64,000 bases of DNA from Kitasatospora azatica KCTC 9699 (GTDB lineage: Bacteria; Actinomycetota; Actinomycetes; Streptomycetales; Streptomycetaceae): assembly GCF_000744785.1 (NCBI RefSeq), contig NZ_JQMO01000002.1, positions 1,426,001 to 1,490,000 on the forward strand. The letters are read 5' to 3'. The notes beneath the pieces were generated by a model. It was not told the DNA's origin. It did no database searches and saw only the letters and a list, made by a program, of their open reading frames with translations. The translations under genes were made by a program, and so were the position numbers. Shown here one piece after another: positions 50,771 to 58,605 of this stretch. Each line of letters begins with the position of its first letter. Positions within the stretch are counted from its first letter, which is position 1.

Positions 50771-51940
50771 ATGAGACTGCTGCACACCTCCGACTGGCAC
50801 CTCGGCCGCTCCTTCCACCGCGAGAGCCTGCACGACGCCCAGCGGGTCTTCCTCGACCACCTGGTGGCCGTGGTCGAGGCCCGGAGTGTCGACGCCGTAC
50901 TGGTCGCCGGCGACGTGTACGACCGGGCGCTGCCCGGCCTCGAGGCGGTCGCCCTATTCGACGAGGTGCTGCACCGCCTCGCCGCCCTCGACGTCCCGAC
51001 CGTCTTCATCAGCGGCAACCACGACTCGGCGCGCCGCCTCGGCGTCGGCGCCGGCCTGATCCAGCGCAGCGGCATCCACCTGCGCACCGACCCCGACGCG
51101 GTCGGCACCCCCGTCCTGCTGGCCGACCGGCACGGCCCGGTCGCGGTCTACGGGCTGCCGTACCTGGAACCGCTGCTGGTCCGCGAACGGTTCGGCCTGG
51201 AGCGCGGCGGCCACGCGGCCGTGCTCGGCGCGGCGATGGACCGGGTCCGCGCCGACCTCGCCGAGCGCCCGTCCGGCACCCGGGCCGTGGTCCTCGCGCA
51301 CGCCTTCGTCACCGGCGGCGCGGCCAGCGACAGCGAGCGGGACATCGCCGTGGGAGGCGTGGCGAGCGTGCCCGCCGAGGTCTTCGACGGCGTGCACTAC
51401 GCGGCGCTGGGCCATCTGCACGGCGCCCAGACCCTCGCCCCGCACCTGCGCTACAGCGGCTCGCCGCTCGCCTACTCCTTCTCCGAGGCCCGCCAGCGCA
51501 AGACCATGTGGCTGGTCGACCTCGCGGCCGACGGCTCGGTCGAGGCCGAGCGGATCCCCTGCCCGGTCCCCCGCCCGCTCGCCTGCCTGCGCGGGACGCT
51601 GGAGGAGCTGCTCACCGACGCCCGGTACGCCGAGCACGAGGAGTCCTGGGTGCAGGTCACCCTCACCGACCCCGGCCGCCCCGCCGAACCGATGGAACGG
51701 CTGCGCCGCCGCTTCCCGCACACCCTGCAGCTGCTCTTCGAACCCGCCGGGGAGCCCGGCGACGGCGCCGTCTCCTACGCCTCCCGGGTACGCGGCCGCA
51801 GCGATCTGGAGGTGGCCGAGGGCTTCGTGCGGCACGTCCGGCCGGGTGTCGAACTGGGCGGCGCCGAACGCCACTGGCTGCGCGAGGGATTCGAACAGGT
51901 CCGCACCGACCAAGAACGCCGCGCGGAGCTGCCCCGATGA
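50771..51940 (+). CDS. sbcD: Nuclease SbcCD subunit D (Mre11-like)
   Basis: 389 residues of the Mre11/SbcD metallophosphoesterase family. All five motifs are visible: LHTSDWHLGRSF (1), VAGDVYDRALPG (2), FISGNHDSARRL (3), VLAHAFVTGG (4) and ALGHLHGAQT (5), followed by YSGSPLAYSFSE. The protein cleaves hairpins and DNA ends with Mn2+ and ATP-driven SbcC. ATG 50771 follows a G-rich GAGGTCGGGG. It overlaps sbcC by 4 bp (ATGA), giving coupled translation of the complex. An intracellular DNA-repair role is firm by family. Confidence 0.96.
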   Translation: MRLLHTSDWHLGRSFHRESLHDAQRVFLDHLVAVVEARSVDAVLVAGDVYDRALPGLEAVALFDEVLHRLAALDVPTVFISGNHDSARRLGVGAGLIQRSGIHLRTDPDAVGTPVLLADRHGPVAVYGLPYLEPLLVRERFGLERGGHAAVLGAAMDRVRADLAERPSGTRAVVLAHAFVTGGAASDSERDIAVGGVASVPAEVFDGVHYAALGHLHGAQTLAPHLRYSGSPLAYSFSEARQRKTMWLVDLAADGSVEAERIPCPVPRPLACLRGTLEELLTDARYAEHEESWVQVTLTDPGRPAEPMERLRRRFPHTLQLLFEPAGEPGDGAVSYASRVRGRSDLEVAEGFVRHVRPGVELGGAERHWLREGFEQVRTDQERRAELPR

Positions 51941-54900
51941 GGCTGCATCAGCTGACCGTCACCGCCTTCGGCCCGTTCGCCGGACGCGAGCGGGTGGACT
52001 TCGACGCGCTCGCGGCCGGCGGCCTCTTCCTGCTGCGCGGCGCCACCGGCGCGGGCAAGAGCAGCGTGCTGGACGCGGTCTGCTTCGCGCTCTACGGCGA
52101 ACTGCCCGGCAGCCGCCGCGCCAACCGGATGCGCAGCGACCACGCCGACCCGCAGCAGCTCACCGAAGTCGTCCTGGAACTGACCCTGGGCGGGCGCCGG
52201 CTGCAGATCACCCGGCTGCCCGAACAGCGCCGCCCCAAGAAGCGCGGCACCGGCTGGACCACCGAGAAGGCGCAGACCCTGCTGCGCGAGTGGGTCGCCG
52301 ACACCGGCGAAGGGCAGCCCGGCTGGCGGGCCGCCAGCCGCTCGCACCAGGAGACCGGCGAGGAGATCCTGCGGCTGATCGGGATGAGCCGCGAACAGTT
52401 CTGCCAGGTCGTGCTGCTCCCGCAGGGCGACTTCGCGCGCTTCCTGCGGGCCGACGCCACCCAGCGCGCCGAGCTGCTCGGCAAGCTCTTCGATACCGAG
52501 CGGTACCGCCGGGTCGAGGGCTGGCTCGGCGAGCGCCGCCGCGAACAGGAGACCGTCGTCCAGGCCGACCGCCGCCGCCTGCGCGAACTGGTCAGCCGCA
52601 CCGAACAGGCCGCGGGAGCCGGCGCCGGTTCGGCCCGGCCGGCCGAGGAATGGCTCCCGGCCGAGGGCGAGGCAGCCGACGACGCCCTCGCCCAGGCCGC
52701 GCTCGGCTGGGCGGCGGTCCTTCGCGGGGACGCCGCGGAGTGGCTCACGGTCCGCCGCTCGGCCCTGCTCGCGGCCGAGCAGCGGCACGCCGCGGCCGAA
52801 CGCGAGCTGACGGCCACTCAGGACCTGGCGCACCGGCAGGCCCGGCACAGCGAGGCGGTCCGCCGAGCGGCCGCCCTCGCGGCGGGGGAAGCCCGGGAGG
52901 CCACCGAACGGGAACGGCTGACGCTGGCCCAGGCGGCGCTGGCCGTCGAGTCGGCGCTGCGCGGACACGCCCAGGCCGACACCGCGTACCAGCACGCCCG
53001 GGCAGCGGAGGAGCACACCCGAACCCGCCTGGCGCACCACCAGCAGGCCTCCACCACCCCATCGCCGAGCTCGCCGGGCCCCGCCTCCCAGCCGCTCGAC
53101 CCGCAGGCCCCCGCCCCCCGCCTCGCCGCCACCGAGGCGGCCGTCCGGGCCGCCATCGGCCGGCTCGAGGCGGCCGCCGCCGACGAGCGCCGGCTCGCCG
53201 CCCTCGCCGGCGAGCAGCGGCGCGAGGCCGGGGAGCGGCAGCGGGCCGAGGAGCTCGCCGAGGAGGCCGCAGGCTGGCTGGCCGACCACGAGGCCGAGGC
53301 CGAGGCCCGCGCGCTCCGTGAGGAGGCGGCCCGCGCGGCGGCCGCCCAGGTCGAGCAGCTGGCCGCCCGCCGCACCGAGCTCCAGCAGCGGCTCGCCGCC
53401 GCCCAGCGCCGCGACCAGCTGCACACCGCCATCGACCAGCAGGAGCGCGGCCTCCAGCAGCTGCGGGACACCGCCCTGACCGCCCGCGAGCACACCCTCG
53501 ACCTGCGCCAGCGCCGACTCGACGGGATGGCCGCCGAGCTGGCCGGCCGGTTGCGGTCCGGCGAGGCCTGTCTGGTCTGCGGCTCCCCCGAGCACCCGGC
53601 CCCGGCCACCAGCACCGCAGCGCCCGTCCGAGCCGCCGACGAGCAGGCCGCCGCAGCCGCCCAGCTGGCCGCCGAGCGCGAACACGCCCGGGCCGAGGGC
53701 GAGCTGACGGAGCTTCGCCTGCGGCAGGCCACCGCCACCGCGACAGCCGGCGACGAGCCCACCGGGCAGCTCGGCCTGCGCCTCACCGAGCTGACCACCG
53801 AACACCGGACCGCGGTGCGCGCCGCCGAGCAGCTGACCCTGCTGCTGCAGGAGCGCGAGCGCCTCGCCCACCGTCAGCAGCAGTACACCGCCCAGCTGCA
53901 GCAGGCCCGCGAACGCGCGGCCGCCCGCACCGCGAGTCTGGAGGCGCTGGCCGACCAGCGCGCCAAGCTGGCCGAGCAGGTCGCCGAGGCCCGTGGTGAC
54001 GCCCCGTCAGTGGCCGAGCGCTCGGCCCGGCTCGGCCGGCTGGCCGAGGCGCTGGCCGCCGCCGCCCAGGCCGCCCGGACCACCGAGCAGGCCGCCGCCC
54101 GGCTGAAGGAGAGCGCGGACGAGCTGGCCCGGACCGCCCGCGAGGCCGGGTTCGCGACACCCCAGGAAGCGGCGGCCGCCGTGCTGCCCGCCGAGCAGCT
54201 CGCGGCGCTGCGCCGGCGGCTGGAGGACAGCGCCGCCGAGCACCGGACGGTCGGCGAGGAGCTGAGCCGCCCCGAGCTGGTCGCCGCCGCGGCCGCTCCC
54301 CCGGCCGATCCGGCGCGCGCCCAGGCGGCGCTGCACGCCGCCACCGACGCCCTGCGGGGCGCCTCCGCCGCCGAGCACGCCGCCCGCGAGCGGTGCGAGG
54401 CGCTGCGCGCGCTCGGCCGGCAGCTGGCCGCCCTGGCGGTGGAGCTGGCGCCCCGGCTCGCCGCCTTCGGCGAGATCAGTCGGCTGGCCCAACTCGCGGG
54501 CGGCACCAGCGTGGACAACCGGCTGAAGATGCGTCTGGAGTCGTACGTGCTGGCCGCCCGGCTGGAGCAGGTGGCGGCCGCGGCCAGCACCCGGCTGGTC
54601 CGGATGTCCGGCGGCCGCTACACCCTGGTGCACAGCGACGAACGCGGTGCGGGCGGCCGCCGCTCGGGCCTGTCGCTGCTGGTGGTGGACGCCTGGACCG
54701 GAACGGAACGGGACACCGCGACCCTCTCGGGCGGCGAGAGCTTCTTCGCCTCCCTCGCGCTGGCCCTCGGCCTGGCCGACGTGGTGACCGACGAGGCCGG
54801 CGGCATGCCGCTGGACACCCTCTTCATCGACGAGGGCTTCGGCACCTTGGACGAGCAGGCCCTGGAGGAGGTCATGGACGTCCTGGACGGCCTGCGCGAA

Positions 54901-55026
54901 CGCGACCGCGCCGTCGGCATCGTCAGCCACGTCGCCGACCTGCGCCAACGCATTCCCGCCCAGTTGCTGGTCCGCAAGTCCCGGCAGGGCTCCACCCTCC
55001 AGCTCACCGGCCCCGACGCCCCCTGA
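51937..55026 (+). CDS. sbcC: Nuclease SbcCD subunit C (SMC-like ATPase)
   Basis: 1029 residues with the Rad50/SbcC plan. The N-terminal half-ATPase is MRLHQLTVTAFGPFAGRERVDF with Walker A GATGAGKSSVLDAV (about 33-46) and the Q-loop region VVLLPQGDFARFL. Two long Ala/Glu/Arg coiled coils flank a zinc-hook CLVCGSPEHP (CxxC, about residue 546). The C-terminal half has signature TLSGGESFFASLALALGLADV and Walker B/D-loop LFIDEGFGTLD. It holds DNA ends for SbcD cleavage. It is translationally coupled to sbcD, and a 23-bp tandem repeat follows the stop. Confidence 0.96.
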   Translation: MRLHQLTVTAFGPFAGRERVDFDALAAGGLFLLRGATGAGKSSVLDAVCFALYGELPGSRRANRMRSDHADPQQLTEVVLELTLGGRRLQITRLPEQRRPKKRGTGWTTEKAQTLLREWVADTGEGQPGWRAASRSHQETGEEILRLIGMSREQFCQVVLLPQGDFARFLRADATQRAELLGKLFDTERYRRVEGWLGERRREQETVVQADRRRLRELVSRTEQAAGAGAGSARPAEEWLPAEGEAADDALAQAALGWAAVLRGDAAEWLTVRRSALLAAEQRHAAAERELTATQDLAHRQARHSEAVRRAAALAAGEAREATERERLTLAQAALAVESALRGHAQADTAYQHARAAEEHTRTRLAHHQQASTTPSPSSPGPASQPLDPQAPAPRLAATEAAVRAAIGRLEAAAADERRLAALAGEQRREAGERQRAEELAEEAAGWLADHEAEAEARALREEAARAAAAQVEQLAARRTELQQRLAAAQRRDQLHTAIDQQERGLQQLRDTALTAREHTLDLRQRRLDGMAAELAGRLRSGEACLVCGSPEHPAPATSTAAPVRAADEQAAAAAQLAAEREHARAEGELTELRLRQATATATAGDEPTGQLGLRLTELTTEHRTAVRAAEQLTLLLQERERLAHRQQQYTAQLQQARERAAARTASLEALADQRAKLAEQVAEARGDAPSVAERSARLGRLAEALAAAAQAARTTEQAAARLKESADELARTAREAGFATPQEAAAAVLPAEQLAALRRRLEDSAAEHRTVGEELSRPELVAAAAAPPADPARAQAALHAATDALRGASAAEHAARERCEALRALGRQLAALAVELAPRLAAFGEISRLAQLAGGTSVDNRLKMRLESYVLAARLEQVAAAASTRLVRMSGGRYTLVHSDERGAGGRRSGLSLLVVDAWTGTERDTATLSGGESFFASLALALGLADVVTDEAGGMPLDTLFIDEGFGTLDEQALEEVMDVLDGLRERDRAVGIVSHVADLRQRIPAQLLVRKSRQGSTLQLTGPDAP

Positions 55027-55027
55027 C

Positions 55028-55080
55028 GGGCCGGGCCGCGGCGCGAGAAGGGGCCGGGCCGCGGCGCGAGAAGGGGCCGG
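55028..55080. repeat. 23-bp tandem repeat after sbcC
   Basis: Two exact units (55028-55050, 55051-55073), starting GGGCCGGGCCGCGGCGCGAG, plus a 7-base partial third. It lies 1 bp after the sbcC stop and 4 bp before the stop of the convergent gene. Confidence 0.9.
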
Positions 55081-55083
55081 GTC

Positions 55084-55299
55084 TCAGCCCGAGCAGGCGA
55101 TGCGTCCGGCCTGCTGCCAGGCGCACACCGCGCACAGGGTGGCACCGGCGGTACCGGCCGGGTACTCGGTCGGCTCCCCGCACAGCACGCAGTCCGCGCG
55201 GGGGCCGCCGGCGTCCTCGGCGGGCGTGAGCGCCTGCAGCGGGTCGACGTCGGCGGGCTCGCAGTAGGGGGCGGAGTCGGCGGTCATACCGGCCATCAT
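55084..55299 (-). CDS. Small protein with two CxxC motifs
   Basis: 71 residues. CVLCGEPTEY and LCAVCAWQQAGR form a two-CxxC pattern that should bind one zinc (zinc-ribbon/rubredoxin-like knuckle). The N-terminal half is acidic (CEPADVDPLQALTPAEDAGG). The start MMAGMTADS at 55299 overlaps the stop of yjbQ by 4 bp (ATGA), implying coupled translation; ATG 55287 is a shorter option. The function is unknown. Its coupling to YjbQ suggests a shared task. Confidence 0.65.
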   Translation of the reverse strand: MMAGMTADSAPYCEPADVDPLQALTPAEDAGGPRADCVLCGEPTEYPAGTAGATLCAVCAWQQAGRIACSG

Positions 55300-55718
55300 C
55301 CCAGGAAGGAGAGCCGGAGCGTACGGTGCGGGTTGTCGCCGTTGGTGTCGATCAGCACCACGGACTGCCAGATCCCCAGCGCCATCCGCCCGCCGATCAC
55401 CGGCAGGGTGGCGTGCGGGGCGACCAGGCCGGGGATCACGTGGTCGCGGCCGTGGCCGGGGCTGCCGTGGCGGTGGCGCCAGCGGTCGTCGGCGGGGACC
55501 AGCTCGCGCAGCAGGGCCAGCAGGTCCTGGTCGCTGCCGGCGCCGGTCTCCAGTACGGCGACGCCGGCGGTGGCGTGCGGGACGAAGACGTTGAGCAGGC
55601 CGTCCCGGCCGGCCGCCACCTCGGTCAGGAAGTCCGCACAGCGCTCGGTGATGTCCAGCGCGACCTCGCGGTCGCCGGTGGTGATCTCGAAGGTCTGGGT
55701 CTGGAAGCTGTCGGCCAT
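55296..55718 (-). CDS. yjbQ: Secondary thiamine-phosphate synthase enzyme family (YjbQ)
   Basis: 140 residues of the UPF0047/YjbQ family. The conserved active-site block is FVPHATAGVAVLETGAGSDQDLLALLRELVP, followed by WRHRHGSPGHGRDHVIPGLVAPHATLPVIGGRMALGIWQSVVLIDTNGDNPHRTLRLSFLG. The conserved residues are the His of PHAT, the Glu of LE(T/N) and the HG..H pair. Members rescue thiamine phosphate synthase mutants when overproduced, but the true role is unsettled. ATG 55718 has AGGA seven bases upstream. It forms a two-gene unit with the CxxC protein. Confidence 0.92.
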   Translation of the reverse strand: MADSFQTQTFEITTGDREVALDITERCADFLTEVAAGRDGLLNVFVPHATAGVAVLETGAGSDQDLLALLRELVPADDRWRHRHGSPGHGRDHVIPGLVAPHATLPVIGGRMALGIWQSVVLIDTNGDNPHRTLRLSFLG

Positions 55719-55782
55719 GGCGCCATCCTGCGCCGGGAGCGGCGCCCAGGACAACACCCCACTCACAGTGCGGACACGCCGA

Positions 55783-55812
55783 CAACCCGATGGGCGATCG
55801 CCCATCGGGTTG
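55783..55812. terminator. 30-bp perfect palindrome
   Basis: CAACCCGATGGGCGA is followed directly by its exact reverse complement TCGCCCATCGGGTTG. It lies 16 bp after the stop of the 55829 gene and 65 bp before yjbQ. Best read as that gene's terminator; an operator for yjbQ is possible. Confidence 0.6.
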
Positions 55813-55828
55813 CTGACAGAAAGCCCTA

Positions 55829-56098
55829 CTAGCCCCGGCTGCCGAAGAGGCTGCGCTTGAGGCGCCGGAGCGGGGCGAGCAGGCGGATCCGTGTGGTGCT
55901 GCGGCGCGGGGCGGCCAGGGTGCTCACGCCACGGGGCGTCAGTTCCCTTATCAGACCGAGGGCCTCGACGGTGTCGACCGCGGGGACCGCGGGCGCGCCG
56001 AGCACCGCCAGGTGACGGTCGATCCGCCGCCCGGTCGCGCCCACACCGCACTGGATGGCCGGCACGCGGGGCCTGCTCCGCACTTGCATGTGTTCCAT
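55829..56098 (-). CDS. Small basic protein of unknown function
   Basis: 89 residues with many Arg and Leu. The centre reads GVGATGRRIDRHLAVLGAPAVPAVDTVEALGLIRELTPRGVSTLA and the C-terminus is very basic (RIRLLAPLRRLKRSLFGSRG). I do not recognise a family; the sequence might form two helices with an RNA- or membrane-binding tail. ATG 56098 has GGGGTGGG five to nine bases upstream. It is transcribed alone between YjbQ and a long non-coding region, and a perfect palindrome follows. Confidence 0.5.
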   Translation of the reverse strand: MEHMQVRSRPRVPAIQCGVGATGRRIDRHLAVLGAPAVPAVDTVEALGLIRELTPRGVSTLAAPRRSTTRIRLLAPLRRLKRSLFGSRG

Positions 56099-56772
56099 AG
56101 TTTCCCACCCCTACGAGGCGCCAGGGCCGTGAGGCGAAGACTATCCGTGAGAGACGGTCCTCACGCAACCGTCCTGGTGTGCTGCCACCGTATCGTGTGA
56201 TGACAACTCACGTGGCATCAGGGACGGCTGGCTCGGTCACGACTGAGCATCGATCAGGGCAAAACCGACCGAAGCCGTTCCCCTGACGTCATGTCAGGTC
56301 CGTTTGTCTCGGGTCCGCCGGCAGAGCGGAGACTCCGGCTCCGGAAAGTCCGTGGCACGGCGACGGCCATTCCCTCTTATGAGACTGAGTGTCAACACGG
56401 GAGCGGCGAGGATGCCCGGCAATGCCCTGAATCCAATATTCAGAAACTGAACGAACATGGGGGATTGACGAGCCCGTTACATCCAAGCAGTATCTGTTCC
56501 AACGCGGATTCACTGAGCGAAAGCCTTGAGCTGCGTTCGATAGATGAACACATGATCTGATTGCTTCCACCATCCCCTGGGTCCACTGTCCGGCCGCCTC
56601 GACGCTGCGGTGGCCAGGCTCCGGGAGGGTGGCGGATCGGCGGTCGGCCGTTGAGGGTCGGCTGGGCCGCCACAACCGACTGCCGGTGTCGTCCGCCCAC
56701 GGGCGCGGCACCGGCGGTCGCCGTTGACCCGCCGATGCTCGATGCCCTCGACCGGTGAACGCTCGATAGGGT
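56099..56772. other. 674-bp intergenic region with a lower-GC core
   Basis: Positions about 56340-56570 are clearly lower in GC than the surroundings and contain ATATTCAG, TTACATCC and TAGATGAACACATG. Short frames exist on both strands (56291-56560 plus; a minus frame starting at about 56554) but neither has coding-like third positions or a good ribosome site. TAGGGT at 56767 may be the -10 of the glycosyltransferase gene. I see no RNA gene. Confidence 0.45.
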
Positions 56773-57792
56773 GTGCCGGTGCCCGTCCTCCTCAGCATCG
56801 TCGTCCCCGTCCACGGGGTGGAGCAGTTCCTCCCCCGCTGCCTGGACTCCATCCTCAAGGACCAGACCGCCACCGACTTCGAGGTCGTCGCGGTGGACGA
56901 CCTCTCCCCCGACGGCTGCGGCGCGATCCTGGACGAGTACGCCGCCCGCGACCCGCGCCTGCGGGTCCTGCACCTCACCGAGAACCAGGGCCTCGGCGGT
57001 GCCCGCACCGCCGCCCTGCCGCAGGTGACGGGCGAGTACCTCTGGTTCGTGGACAGCGACGACTGGCTGCCCGACGGCGCGCTGGACGCGGTGCTCGCCG
57101 AGGTCCGCAAGAAGGACGTCGACGTGCTGCTCACCGGCTTCGACCACGTCTACCCCGACGGCAGCACCGAACCCAACCCCTGGCGCCACCTGCTGGCCGG
57201 CTCCCCGCTGGAGCGCCCCGAGGGGGCCACCCTGCGCGAGCACCCGGCGATCCTGCAGACCGTGCTGTCGGTGTGGAACAAGGTCTTCCGCCGGGCCTAC
57301 CTGGACAGCCTGGACGTCGCCTTCGGGCGCGGCTACTACGAGGACATCTCGGTCACCTACCCGGCCCTGCTCGCCGCGCCGCACCTGCGCTACCTGGACC
57401 GCTCCTGCTACAACTACCGGCGCGGGCGCCCCGGCGCGATCACCGCCACCGCCTCGCCCAAGCACGCCGACGCCTTCGTCCAGTACGACGCGATCTTCGC
57501 CTTCCTGGACCGGCACCCGGAACTGGCCGACCTGCGCACCCTGGTCTTCGACCGGACGGTGAAGCAGGCGCTGACCGTCTACGACTCCCCCGGCCTGGTC
57601 CCGACCGAGCTGCGCAAGGAGTTCTTCCGGCGGATCACCGCGCACTTCGCCGAGCACCGGCCGCCCGGCTACCGCTACCCCGGCGGCCTGCGCGGCATCC
57701 AGTACCGGCTGGCGGCCCGCGGCGCCCGCCTCCCCTACGACGAGCTGCGCCGCACCGGCCGGCTCTCCCGCTCCCTGCGGCGGCCGCGGTAA
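56773..57792 (+). CDS. Family 2 glycosyltransferase
   Basis: 339 residues with a GT-A fold at the N-terminus: LSIVVPVHGVEQFLPRCLDSILKDQTATDFEVVAVDDLSPDGCGAILDEYA, NQGLGGARTAALPQVTGEYLWFVDSDDWLPDG (DxD), and SVWNKVFRRAYL then GYYEDISVTYP, a pattern seen in teichoic-acid and capsule-type enzymes. It is most similar in layout to the gene at 61500. The start is GTG 56773, or a leaderless GTG 56779, since TAGGGT ends at 56772. The donor and acceptor are unknown; the neighbouring PlsC gene hints at envelope work. Confidence 0.88.
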   Translation: MPVPVLLSIVVPVHGVEQFLPRCLDSILKDQTATDFEVVAVDDLSPDGCGAILDEYAARDPRLRVLHLTENQGLGGARTAALPQVTGEYLWFVDSDDWLPDGALDAVLAEVRKKDVDVLLTGFDHVYPDGSTEPNPWRHLLAGSPLERPEGATLREHPAILQTVLSVWNKVFRRAYLDSLDVAFGRGYYEDISVTYPALLAAPHLRYLDRSCYNYRRGRPGAITATASPKHADAFVQYDAIFAFLDRHPELADLRTLVFDRTVKQALTVYDSPGLVPTELRKEFFRRITAHFAEHRPPGYRYPGGLRGIQYRLAARGARLPYDELRRTGRLSRSLRRPR

Positions 57793-57936
57793 AGCGCAGT
57801 ATGCGCACCGGAACCGCTGTGACACCGCTCACGCCACCGGCACGCGCGTGGGAGCTGATGGTATGAAAGTTCCTTCCAGGAACGGCGATGGGGCCGGACC
57901 GGCCGATCCGCGCAGACCGGTACCCGGGGAGGGACC

Positions 57937-58605
57937 ATGATCAAGCTCGTCACCAAGCTCGTGCTCAAACCGCTCTCCAAGGCGATCTACCGACCGCAGG
58001 TGGAGGGTCTGGAGAATGTGCCGCGCAAGGGTGGCGTGATCCTGGCCAGCAACCACCTCTCCTTCATCGACAGCGTGGTGATCCCGCTGACGGCGCCGCG
58101 TCCGATCAGCTTCCTGGCCAAGGCCGAGTACTGGCAGGGCAAGGGCGGCAAGGGTCGGATCGTCCGCAGCTTCTTCGAGGCGATCGAGGCGGTCCCGGTG
58201 CGGCGCGGCGAGATCCACCTGGCCCAGGCCGCGCTGGACGCCGCACTGGAGGTGCTGAACGACGGCAAGGCCTTCGGCATCTACCCCGAGGGCACCCGCT
58301 CGCTGGACAAGCGGCTCTACCGGGGCAAGACCGGGGTGGCCTGGCTGGCCCTGACGGCGGGTGTGCCGGTGGTGCCGGTGGCGCTGGCGGGCACCGACGA
58401 GATCCAGCCGGTGGGCACCAGGCGGCCGCGGATCCGCAAGGTGACGGTCCGTTTCGGCGAGCCGCTGGACTTCTCGCACCTGCACGGCCAGGCGCGCAAC
58501 GCGCGGGTCCGCCGCCAGGTCACCGACGAGGTGATGGCGGCCATCCACGCGCTCTCCGGCCAGGAGCTGGCCGAGGTCTACAACGAGGTGCCCAAGGCCG
58601 CCTGA
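57937..58605 (+). CDS. 1-Acyl-sn-glycerol-3-phosphate acyltransferase-like (PlsC family)
   Basis: 222 residues. The HX4D motif is in ILASNHLSFIDSVVIP (His about 40), followed by VPVRRGE (block II), the block III FGIYPEGTRSLDKRLYRGKTG, and block IV VPVVPVALAGTDEI. It should acylate lysophospholipid or a related acceptor at the inner membrane face. The N-terminus (KLVTKLVLKPLSKAIYRPQ) is amphipathic. ATG 57937 has GGGGAGGG three bases upstream. Its last 28 bases overlap the convergent ABC transporter gene. Confidence 0.92.
   Translation: MIKLVTKLVLKPLSKAIYRPQVEGLENVPRKGGVILASNHLSFIDSVVIPLTAPRPISFLAKAEYWQGKGGKGRIVRSFFEAIEAVPVRRGEIHLAQAALDAALEVLNDGKAFGIYPEGTRSLDKRLYRGKTGVAWLALTAGVPVVPVALAGTDEIQPVGTRRPRIRKVTVRFGEPLDFSHLHGQARNARVRRQVTDEVMAAIHALSGQELAEVYNEVPKAA

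Noticed and set aside
50398..51936. A 500-codon extension upstream of sbcC in the same frame
   Set aside because: It overlaps the whole of sbcD in another frame and is Arg/Pro/Gly filler. The ATG at 51937 with the ATGA overlap and the conserved SbcC N-terminus fixes the true start.
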